A stretch of 64,000 nt of DNA, taken from positions 7,812,001-7,876,000 of the forward strand of contig NC_060254.1 of NCBI RefSeq assembly GCF_921293095.1. The letters are read 5' to 3'. Position 1 is the stretch's first letter. Each line of letters starts with the position of its first letter. Shown in pieces: positions 27,701 to 39,700 of this stretch. The position numbers were made by a program, and so were the translations under genes. The notes beneath the pieces are model-generated. The model was not told the DNA's origin. It did not search any database and worked only from the letters and a program-made list of their open reading frames with translations. Source of the DNA: Ischnura elegans (lineage: Eukaryota > Arthropoda > Insecta > Odonata > Coenagrionidae).

Positions 27701-30700
27701 TGTTGATTTGCATTCCAAGTCTCACTGTGGGTGTTTCTTGTTGCAGTTGTCCTGGTTCCATCATGCTCCTTTTCCAGTTACCGACGGGAGAAACTCATCT
27801 TCATGTTGGTGACTTCAGAGCTCATCTGGGAATGGAATCATTTCACGCCTTTTGGAATGTTCATGTTAAAAATCTATATCTTGATACAACGTAAGAGTTA
27901 ATTCATTTACTTCTCTCTATTTATTTAATTTCACAAACGAGTTATTGTGATCAAATCGCAAAATAGGTTAATGTTAAATTAAATTTTGATTATCTATTTT
28001 ATTCATTAGTCCTCCAGTTAATATCCACTTATGAAATACAGAAATAATTCCTTATCTATTCACCTTCGTGTGATGCTTGAAGCAGGATCGTGCTGATTAA
28101 GTGGCTGTGGTGTTTTCCTCTCATCCCGTGGGCACTTGATCAAATCTGGGCTGTGGGAGAGATTTTTCAAAGGTTCCTTGATCCCTGCTTAAGTGCTGTA
28201 GATGGTTTTTCTAGTTTTATGAATCACCCATTGAGTAGGACATAGAACGCAGCCAAGGGATCTTTTTTGATGTACATATATTCATAATTCTTTGTTTAAA
28301 CTTTCGCGGTTACTCATCATGTTGAATAAAAACCTTTGGGCTTTGTCACCGTTGGGGCCAGCCAAAAATTGGCACGGTGATAAAGGCCAGAAGTTTTTAT
28401 TCAATATATTCATATTTAATCATTGTGTACAGGTGGTCCTCGACTTTTGTACACTCGACTTTCGTACAATTCGCACTTTCTTACGTTCAAAATTGACACC
28501 TTTTACTTGACTTTCGTACGCTAAATTCGTGACTCTAATCTAGGTGATTTATTTGGGAGAGAGACTGCCTGCTATAGGCTTCTTTATCAAGAGAAGAAGA
28601 AAGCCTTCATTGAAGATATTTTTCAAAAGAAGTTGACTAGACATCATCAAATAGCTTTCATTAAAACTAGTAAGATCTTCTTTCTAATTGTGTTTTTTCG
28701 TTTGAGTGCTGTTTAATTCATATACACCTTCAGCAATGATATTGCACGAAATATTCCCGAAAATATTCACGAAATATATTGTCCGAATTCCGTTTGTCTT
28801 TTGTCTTTTTTTAATAACATGCGAAATATACGCAATCACGAATGTCACCTGCCAAACGTCGAATTTTGGTGTAAAAATGAAAAGGTATCTAGAGTGCGGG
28901 TTCAACAACTATATTTTATTATACTTCTTGATATGTCTTTTTATTTATAGTGGACGTAATAAGTGGAATGTCAACTTAAACACCAAGAGGAAGTTTCACT
29001 CGATAGCCAACGGAGTTCTTGTTTTTCAAACTTTTATTTGCATTTTCTGCGTATTTTCGAAAGATATTAGATGATTTGAGGAGTTTTATCAACATATTAT
29101 TAAAATTTAGTGAATTGAAATAAAATCCATGAAAAAAAGGTTTTAGTACGTATATTCCGCTCTTTTGGAACGTAGCCCCTAATTAGTATGGAAGTCAATG
29201 GTTCGACTTTCGTACATTCGACTTTCGTACAAGTTTTCGGGAACGCATTGTGTACGAAAGTCGGGGACCGCCTGTAAACAAAAATATGGGCTCATTTCTA
29301 AAATGTACCAAAATTCTGGAATTTTTCTTGGTTACTGCACAATCATAAAAAAAAACTCATATGCTATTTTTATACTTACTGAACCCTTTTTTTTTTTTCA
29401 GGTATTGTAATCCTACATACACGTTTCCATCACAAGAACGAGTCATTGACAATGTATTGTCCATTGTTGAAAGTGCTGTCTCAAAAAATCCCAAGACTTT
29501 GATTGTTTGTGGTACATACACTATAGGTTTGTATATGATCTCCATCTGTAGCTTTTATTTTTAATTTATTTTCATTGCTAATTTAAAAATTGTGATAAAA
29601 TATTTTTATATTTTTTTGGTGTCAAAATAATTCAGTAAAGATAAGAAAAGTTTGTACCTTCTATCTCTGAATGTAATTCCTTCTTTAATTTCCTCAAAAT
29701 GACCGGGAGAAGAGTAACATAGGGTCTTACGTGAGAGAGTTAGTGGCATGAGTGACCAATTAGGCAAGATAGAAATGAAAGCACTGCGGACAAAATCAAT
29801 TGCTATTTCATCATTTTTGAAGGTTACTTGAGATGTTTTATTGTAATGTATTTTCAAACTGTTGTCGACTTTAGTTTGCTATCCACCAATGTGGAAAATG
29901 TGCTTTTGAGAATTCAAAGTGTTGCCATCAAGATGAGTACTTTGTTTTTGTGAAATAGATGAATACGAATTAAACTCATGTTCAATCAAAGTTATATTAT
30001 TAAACCTTTGGAATGATGCTTAAAAAACAGCATCTAGCTATAATTTTATAATCTTGACTACAGTAATTCATCATGTTTATGAAAGCCCTTCCAAAGTGGC
30101 AGTGCAAAGATAAAAAAAAATTATTTTCTTGGATAAAAATCAAACCTTTGAATTTTGTAAATCAACGGGAATTTCTGTTTTAATCAATGGGTTGTTTTTT
30201 GTTAGTAGAAAAATGGGTACTCCTTCTCCTCTCTTTCAAAAGTTTACTGAGAAAAAGAAAAATTATTCATTAAGAAAATATTATTCATTTCCTGTGCTCA
30301 ACATAAGATAAAATTTAAAGCATTAATTTAAAATAGACTAATGAGAATGCAGTTGAAAACATCAATCATCATGTCAGGTACTTTTATTAATAGTACATAC
30401 ATATAATGAATATTTAATCAGTTTTACGCCACGAGGACAAAACTTATTGAGCACCTACAGTGCCTACATAGTTCAACAGGGCTTTCATTGCATTAAAAAT
30501 GAGTGGGGTGTTATATTAGATGAAATGAGGTACTTCTCGTTCTGCAGTGACTGTCGAGTTTGGCTATAAATTCACATTTTTCACAATTAATATATCATGC
30601 AACTCTATTCTATTACTTCATATACCTTCCTACCCTTGGTAGCTGTGCTTGGTATGAATCACTCAAGTGATACTATATGCCTGGGTGAATTGCCAAATGC

Positions 30701-33700
30701 ACTTTTAGGTATTCATTTGATTTTCCTAATGTAAATGTCAATGCTTTTGCTGTGACTTGATGCTAATGTCATAAATAATCAGCTATAATTCTTGAAAGAC
30801 AAAGAAAGGAGCTTAAAATGGTCTCTTGTTGGCTACATCAGTAGAACATTCCATTCTAATCAACCCTTATCCTGACATAGGTCTTATTGTTCAAAAGAAA
30901 TCCTATGTCACAGTATTTACAGCTAGATGTTATGAGCTCTGAATGTTTGTTAATTATTTTGAGAAAACCTGTCACTGTAGTGTCACTTATAGTGATTTAT
31001 CAATGAACTGGTGAATGTGGCATTTATTTAGCATAAAATTCCATTTCCTTTAATACTTATACGGAGCTCCAAAGAGTGAATTTATTTTCCTCCGTAATTT
31101 TTTTCTGTTTTTAGGGTAAAAATTAGCAAATACAGTCCATGAACCAAAATATTTGAATCAGAACAGTTAGTTTTTTGTGCATTATTAACATTTTCTTAAA
31201 CTTTAATTTGTCTTGGATGAAAAAATTAAACTTTGGATAACACCTGAGGGTGACGAGGAGTGTATAAACCATGGTAGTGTACTAATAAAAACATTCTGTG
31301 GAAAAACAAAGTTTAATTTTTTCATCTGAAATGAGAAAATTCCATAAAGTATCATCAGAAACCACCAAATTCAATTTAATTTGTAGTTTTGAGGTCCTGA
31401 AATATGTAAAATTCTAAATCCAGAAATTGTTCTTGAAATTTTATCCCTATCTATACAAGGTGTGATCAATAAAAGACAGGACTGATTTTATTCTGCGCAA
31501 ACCATTAAACGGATCGAAGCAAAGCAAAGTGCGCCATATTGCGACGTATCTGAGGACTAAAATGAAAGGTGTTAAGTTTGTTTATGTCGAATCATTACGC
31601 AGCAGCAGCTCTATTTCTTTTCCACATCGACTAACCCCAAAATGTCAAATTGGTGAATGGTTTGGTCCAGGAAAATTGCCGTGTAATTGTTAGGGAGGTG
31701 GCCGAAGAAGTGAATATTAGTTTTGGATTGTGTCAGACAATTTTGATAGACATTTTGGGAATGACGCTTGTTGCATCAATATTCGTCCATCATGATGGCG
31801 TTTCCACCATGATAACTCGCTGACTCTCACACTAATCATAACAAGAGTTTTTTGCCAAAACCAGAACTTCCGTGATCCCGCAGCCACCCTACTCTCCAGA
31901 CGTGGCACTATTAGACTTTTTATGTTTCCAAAGATTAAATCAACCTTGAAAGGCCACCGATTCAACTCTATTGCAGACATTAAAACTTATTGTATGGCGT
32001 ACCTGTAGAGAATCCCTAAGGCAGCTTATCAGGCAGGATTCGAGAGCTGGAAGAATCATTGGTAAAGGTGTGTCGTCTGCCAACGCATGTACTTGGAGGG
32101 TGACAAGTTTGATTTAGCTGTATCCGTCAAAATGAACATGTTATATAATCATTCTGGTCTTTTTTTGATCACACCTTGTATATTTGTATTAGAGGCCCTC
32201 GTGTACGTCTTTGTTTGAATTTTGGCTTCACTGATTATCCACTGGGTCATATTTAGAAATACATACCATTGTTGCAATTGGTAATTCTACCATCTCTTTG
32301 AGGGGGAAGTATATGCCTTTTGACTGACGAAAAAGGCTCTTATCATCTCTTTTGTGTGTATTGTGACGTAGTTGTTTGATTTTCAGGTAAGGAGAGGGTA
32401 TTTGCAGCCATTGCAGAAAGGTTTCAGTTCAAGATTTGGGCTCCGCCTGAGAAGAGAAGAGTTCTGGAGTGTGTTAGGGGAGGATTGCAAGAGCTGCGCC
32501 TTCTCGACAAAGACAGTCCAGACATTTCTGAAGGAGGCGCTGCAAGGGAGCTGAACCTGATTGGGGCGTTGAACATGCTGACCATGGTGAAGGAGACTGC
32601 CCAAATTCACGTGCTGCCCATGGCCAAGATCAAGCAAGCGGTAATTGTCCTTATTAATACACTTGGTGTGAACTTCTACCAACTTAATCATATTTTTCCT
32701 ATTACCCTGCTTATTCCTTCGGTTCATGAGTGTTCTTCCACCTTTTGTTTTCCTTTATAAGTCGCAAGTATATACTCCGTTGTTCTTCCTTTGTGGACTT
32801 TTCCCCCAACTTTTCCCTCCATTCTATTGCTCATGTAATTGCTATGACTTTAGACATGAACCTATAACATAGCATCTATCCACCAATGGATCATTCAATG
32901 CTGGCATATGGTGCTCCACAATTATCTTGCCTTTGCCCTTGCCACAGCTCCGCTTGCCTTTTCATCTGCCTCATATGATGACTGAATCGTAACCTGGCTC
33001 TCCTAATACCACATACAGTAAAACTTCGATTTTACGCACTTTGATTTTACATCAAGTCTCGTTTTTACGCAGCGGCACTCAAGTCCGGCCGGAAAGCATA
33101 GGGAATTGCAATGGTGAAACTTCGATTTTACATCTTTTCTTGATTTTACGCTGTTTTTTGATTTTGCGCAGCATTACCTCAGCCCCAAAGAGGCTGCTAA
33201 TCTTGATTTTACGCAGTTGAAATGACGTCGCGCTGTTGAGCGTGAAATTAAAAACATCGCGAATCTAATTATTGCTTCCCCCTGCGCCCTCTTAAGTAAT
33301 ATTTCAGGCTCCTTTACGAACGCGAACATCGCTCTTAGTTCAAATTTGCCGTAGAAGGATATCGAAACCTAAAACTTACGGCAATCGCCGTGTATGTGTA
33401 ACTACTTATGATTAAGACAGATGATCGCCGGAGATATTAACATTATCACCTTTCGTTTATTATTCGACTTATTGATCGACGCTGTTTATAACATATTTAT
33501 TGTAATTACAGTAGATGGTCGTTAATCCGGAATTATGAACTACGGAATACCTATCCCAAACGGAGGGTTTTCTAGAATTTTGCTAACGCTATGTTTTCCG
33601 TCGCCCCAGCGAAATATAACGGCGAAATGAGCCGTTAAAAATCCTCCCGTGCCAAAATTTTGGCTTCCAAGGTGATCCAAAAAAGATAGTCGTACTTCTA

Positions 33701-36700
33701 GTATGGACGTATGTCGATGGTGATTCAACACGATGGTAAAAGCAGCATGCGTTGTCTCTTTCCGCGGGCTAACCCCACATCTGCGGGACGAATGGAGGCG
33801 AGGGAAAGTTGCTTGCGCGGCGCACGTATCAGAACTGACTCAACTTGTATCTCATTGTCAGTGTGTTTAAATGAAATATGATTGGAACTTGAATAGCTAT
33901 TAGTTTAACTCCGCTAGGTGGCAAGCGTTTATTTTTTAACGGAACGGGAGTAAATGCCTTCAGAGAATGACTCGCGTCGTCAATCGTCATGTAATCATTG
34001 AAGTCAAATTCAAGACGTGAGTGGTAAGGCAGTCTCTCATTTAAACTCAGGAATGGCTTAGTACCATTAAATCGAAATACAAAAAGTGTCCGGTGTTGTT
34101 ATCAGATATGGGGAAGCAAAATATTACGTGAAGCTGAGTCACACGGCTTGTGAGTCGAAGGTCGCGGCGCTGAATTCGCGGAAGAATGCCGACAGAGAAG
34201 CTATTCCCGGAAGAGTCAATCTACTAATGCTAAAATTTCATGGGGAAATGCTTTTTTAATGCGTATAAATTATAAAGAAGGAAAATTGTTCCGGACTATT
34301 AATATTTTTTTATTCGTCACTGGCGGCATGACGGTAGATGCGCCGTTATTTAAATACAGTGGAACCTCGTTAAAGCGAGTACGGGCTATAGCGACACCCC
34401 CGCTATAACGAGAGATCGGCGATGCACCGTCAATTGACCCTATAATAAGCGTGTTAAAAAATTCGTTTTTACGAGACCCTTTTGGTGTTGGCTCTCGCCA
34501 TAGTGAGGGTTTCACCGCCGGAAGACTTTCATCAAGACTCCTTAACCTCTGTAATTGCTAGCGATCTGTTAGAAATGAAGTTAATGGGGTGCTCAGTCTC
34601 TATGTGGTAAACTGTCGTTCGATAAATAAGTAGTTAATTTTGGTGAAAGTATTGTGGCATTAACATTCGCCAATGCTTCATCTTCTTTTGTTCCTCGGGC
34701 GGCGGAAAGCAGTCGACAGCATACCCGCACGTCCGTGAGTTGCGTGAATAGAAAGCATTTGATGGCAGTCACCATGGCCAAAAAAAACCAAACACGTCTA
34801 AGCGAAAAAATAAAGATAAAGGAGTAATATGAGAGTGTCGAAATTAATTTATCTTCCTGGTGAAACATTCATGGTGTTGTTGAAAAAAAGTTTCTTTTTG
34901 AGTGTTACGCTTGCGACGTATTTGAAATAATACACCGAGTTTACCACGGCACTGCAAACGAGAGTTAGTTGTTCTGTGTGTTCTTCCAGCGGCCACCAGG
35001 GGATGCTCGGCCACCCACGTGACGAAAGAGAGCCAACAACCATTAATTTATCTTCCTATTCGCTCTGCAAAATTAAAAAAAACAAAAGCGCCCAAGGAAT
35101 GTAGACGACGAAGAGTTATAAGGAGCTTTGTTCGGGTGGTTTTGCCCTCTCCATTCTGCGGGAACTTCTGAGAAAGGAGCTGCGCCTAAGCCTAAAGTGG
35201 AGTATTTCAGGGATAGATTGTGAATCGAGAATTTTAAGAGTGCGGAAGTTTTATACTAATGCGAAGCACCAAAGCGTTATCTCCCCTCATAATTGCTGGT
35301 GATGCCTGCGGTGTAAACCCGAAGTCGTGGAAGAAAGGACTCCGATCATAAGTATCTTTAGAAGTACTCCCCGCGTCATATAACATAGACGAAACGGAAC
35401 TTTTTTACATACAACTCCCCGACAAAACCCTTGCAGTATGAGGTATTTCTCGCAATGAGGCCTCTAAAGGTAGGTAGTGCGCCTTAGCGATGATGTAGGA
35501 TGTACGAAGCAATGATACTCAGCGTGAATTGTCCGGATGGACGTATTTATTCTCCGTTGCAGACTTACAAGGGTGAACTATTCACGTCAGTGGTCGGAGT
35601 CGTACCGGCGCTCTCTTTCGTCACGTGGGTAGCCGAGCATCCCCTGGTGGCCGCTGGAAGGGCACACAGAACAACTTACTCTCGTTTGCAGTGCCGTGGT
35701 AAACTCGGTGTATTATTTCAAATACGTCGCGAGCGTAACACTCAAAAAGAAACTTTTTTTCAACAACGGCAATTTTAATTACATCATTTTTCAAGCTTAG
35801 CAAACTTTTTACCGTAGATTATGAAGATATTACATTATCTGATAGAAAAAGTCTTCCAAGGCGGGAACGTTATACAACCTTCCACCGTTTTCGCCTGTAG
35901 AAACAAATGTAATGCGTTATTTCACTTCACTGCCTCTTAACGTACAGTCGAAACAATATACACACACCAATGGAAACGTTTGAGGCATTAAATAACCGCG
36001 ATACTGTTTTATCAGTTAATTTTTGAATTTTCAGTGGAAACTACCAAAATAATAGATTAATCACGTAAATGAACTAATTAAGTGCATAGAAAAATGGCTT
36101 CGTCTGTTGTGCATTGGCATAATGATTGACGAAACAATGCTTTCCATGATTTTTATTCAGTGCGGCGCTTATAAATTGTTTGAATAGTAAGTCGTTGTTT
36201 GAGTAAGGAAATTTAGTGATGCAAAAAAACATCGCCTTTCATCTGGATTTATGCTTACGTTTATCGGATAGACGTTTATCTGTAGCCGCACCACTCCTGT
36301 TCCTGTATATCTGTTCGCAACAGGTATATTGGCTATTATTTGCTCCACCTCCGGTAAAGCGACAATTCGCTATAGCGAGTGTTTATTAGTGCACCGTGGG
36401 GTGTCGTTATATCGAGGTTGCACTGTAGCTAACTTTAAAAAAGAGATCAAAACACCGGAAAAATCTGAATTTCCGAATATCCCGGGTCCTGCGTGCTTAC
36501 CTATGGTATGCTATTTTAAGCCTTCTAAAGATAATGAGCTAATGTTATCCTGAAAAGTATACTCCTCATCAATGCCAAATCTTGATTTTACACACTTTGA
36601 TTTTACACAGTGCCCATATTTCGGTCCCTCCAACTGCGTAAAATCATAGTTTTACTGTATATTATTTCATTTTATATTCTAATTGCCAATTTAAGTGTCG

Positions 36701-39700
36701 AATCATTCTTCTTGTTGTGGTTTTTGCTGGGTGTAGGTGTTTTTATAACTCTTAATTGTATATGTTTTTTTGTAATTTCATTATATAATAAAAACTGTAA
36801 GTAGGCTTAAGATCTTATGGCAGTATGCTTTTTTATGTGGTAGTGATTGTTTTGGTAATGGTTTCTTGGTTGATTGAGCCATGATAAAATATTTTTATTT
36901 GAGTATTGAGTTAGAATCACACATGTATGTCTGGAACCATTGAGTATCAGGATCATTACAATGTACTGGTTGAGGAGAAAAGGTAACAATGTCAGCAATT
37001 TCTAGTATTATTCCATCTTATTGCCCGTATTAAGTAGTTGTTAGTGCACTTAAATGTCTTTTAACAGTTGTTTTCTATTCTTGTGTTTTCAGTGTTTATT
37101 GGATCACCTAAAATCAATGAAAAGTTCTGCTTTCACGAGTATCATTGCTTTTCGACCTACTGGCTGGGCACATGGTCACATGAAAGGAGACAATGAAAGC
37201 AATGTTTTATGCAACTCTCCATCTGTAAAAATATATGGTAAGTTTTTTTTTCCTTGTATACTACATTGTTTCTATTGTTGCTCATTATTCTGCTAGTGAC
37301 AAGGAACATCCAAATGCTGAAATGTGTAATATGCGTGAAAATGCGTGACTTGTTAGTTGGATGTAAATGCCTGTGGCTTGTTTATGAGTACCTAATTTTA
37401 AAAGTTTATTTCAGAATTATGACCTTATGGTAACTTCAAAACAATCACTAGTTGGTGGATAATTAACATTGTGAGGTAGAACTGGAAAATTATCAGTTGT
37501 AAATTTAAAAAAAACTGAATTTATTTGATATTTTATTACTTTGGGATTTTATTTTTTTTACAGACAATAGTCTGCTCTTTTGTTGACTCCTTCAATTTCG
37601 TTTGTACATCCGCTGCACAGTTTACCATGGGCAATAAAGGAATTAACGTTGTTAGATTCACTAATACATGTATTTGAAAAAGCGTGACCCAGGATTCATT
37701 TCATTGCAGTTGCATCATCAGGTCTGTGTTATGTTAACTATGTTATGAAATCTAGGTCGTGCTTTTTCAAATATGTACTATCATTTGCAAAAGTCTTGCA
37801 ACAAATCGAGCGGCGCCACTTTCGCTCCATTGTCGATTTCTGGCCACCATTAAGTTTGAATGATCACTATCTAGGTATGAATCTTCATGGTCGCTCGGGA
37901 ACGACTCACGAACGGGTCATGGTGACACGGGAGTGAGACATAGGAAATCATTACGATGTTCAGTTGAGTAAACGAGCGTAGATGTTGTTAAGTCATCGTG
38001 GCGTTTTAGATTATTTTTGTACCCCTAGTTGACTGGAGTAGATAATTGAAAATATTTACCCGTTAAAAGAGTGGGTACCTATGACGCCTGGCTTCCAATG
38101 GTAAACCCCATAAGGCCGGCTGGGGGCACGATTTCGCCATTAGGAACACGGAAATCAACTCGCTCGTAACACTTTTTTTAGGGATTCAACGTCGTTCAGG
38201 AGACTTTATATTAAGTTGTTGAAATATTTGTTCGATATATAAGAATTAATAAATTGAAAAAAATTAACTGGCAATTTTCCGGAAAAAAACACGACACTGT
38301 CGTCTCCACCATATTTAATTGATTGGCATTAAATAGTTCTTTACGTAGGTTGAAGCTGATAAAGATAGCTCCATAAGCTTTCTTCTTCATTAATTATCAA
38401 TTTGTTAATTGGATAAATATATTTACACCGATGAAAATGTTTCTTCGGAAAAAAAATGGAATTTTGATTGCCAAAAAAAATCGCTAGGCCTCATCGTTGC
38501 TAGCAGTATGTGTCTCTATTTTTACTGTTTACATATCTAGGAGAGGCTTCAATTTTTACGATAGCACTAACATATTTAGTGATCATGTCGCATTAATCTT
38601 CTTTTTGTTATAATAAATTAGTTACTGCTTCAATTTTAATATTTCGGCCATTATTATATTATTAAGGACAACCAACTTAAAGAGTGACTTAATAGTACGA
38701 CTTTTCCCTATCCATGAATGCCTCCATTGGTAAGGTTTCCAATGACAACAACGGAGAGAGATTAAATTGAAAGTCAATTTAAACCAATATTCGCCCTTTT
38801 TTAGGGAGGGAAATACTTTGCGCATCTATTAGGGAGGTAAAATACTTTGCGCATAATTTAGCCGCTCCCTCAGCTCTTAACGCTGAATCGGGTGCTCCCG
38901 GGCCATAGTTTTGGTCAGCTAATAGGTCCTGCACCTCGTCTTGCCCTACATCTTTATCGCAACTTTACCAGCCAGGGACGAGAAGTAGGTTACCTGGAGT
39001 AAAACTTGCAGGCCGTAAGTGATTCTCACGTACTTCCAAAATAGTGTAAATAGGGCCAATTTGTAGCACTATCATATACATGTTGATGCCACAATTTGCT
39101 TGAAAAAAGTACGCACTAGAAAAATAGTTGATAAATACCTCAAGATAAGCCTTTCCTATATTTAAAAATAAGCGCCGTGGTGCGTGCGCGATTAAGGATT
39201 ACCATTACATAGGTTATTCCTAGGATTGTACTTAGTAGATCAGCTAGTCTCACATTCTGTCCCTTTCCAACAAAATTACTGTATTAAAATCACTAATTGT
39301 AGAATACTGAAGCCTAAAGTTTGAAAGTAAAATTCTTCACTTAATTTATATCTTTTTCTATCTCTAAGAAAAGTTTCCGTCACTGCTCATTTACGAAACG
39401 AAAAAGGGTAAAATTGTTCTGAAAAACTTTACTGGAGAAATTAACTTGGTAGGAAATGGCGACAAGTTGATGACAAATAGGCAGCATGCTACATAGACGG
39501 ACAGCATAATCGCTGCAAAATATCATTCATAATTTTCTTTTTAATCAGATAAAATTGATCTATTTAAGAAATTACGTATGTGGAACCTTAGATTATTACG
39601 ATAGTTCTCATTCCAAAGGTTAATAATGTTGAGCAGTTACGGACCTGTAAAGGAAACCATATAGCACTAGGAATTACATTCACCAATGATTCTGATTGGA

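Larger units (their letters stand above)
27891..29401 (+). other. DCLRE1A intron 7
   Basis: A 1.5-kb intron. It contains a hairpin at 28322-28404 and a pogo-like element at 28430-29274 that fills most of it. Flanking parts look like plain intron. Confidence 0.85.
34357..36425 (+). mobile_element. pogo/Tigger element relic, copy 2
   Basis: It has the same terminal words as copy 1 (CAGTGGAACCTCGTTAAAGC at the left, CGAGGTTGCACTG at the right, TA flanks) and collinear interior sequence. It carries two insertions absent from copy 1 (34859-35041 and about 35318-35767). The transposase start MAKK near 34773 is followed by frame disruptions. Confidence 0.88.
33016..36657. mobile_element. Outer pogo-like TIR element
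   Basis: The ends CAGTAAAACTTCGATTTTAC and GTAAAATCATAGTTTTACTG are inverted repeats flanked by TA. GATTTTAC words recur at both ends. Without the nested 2.07-kb element its own sequence is about 1.57 kb. I see no transposase frame. A CAGTAGATGGTCGTTAATCC word near 33512 might be the left end of yet another MITE. Confidence 0.8.
32641..37092 (+). other. DCLRE1A intron 9
   Basis: A 4.5-kb intron. Most of it is a pogo-like element (33016-36657) containing a second pogo/Tigger relic (34357-36425), which in turn contains two short retroposons. The flanks 32641-33015 and 36658-37092 have nothing I recognise. Confidence 0.85.

Noticed and set aside
37680-37740. Hammerhead-like string on the minus strand in the hairpin MITE
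   Set aside because: CTGATGA and GAAA are present, but stem II is only 3-4 bp with extra bases and no helix III or cleavage triplet is evident.
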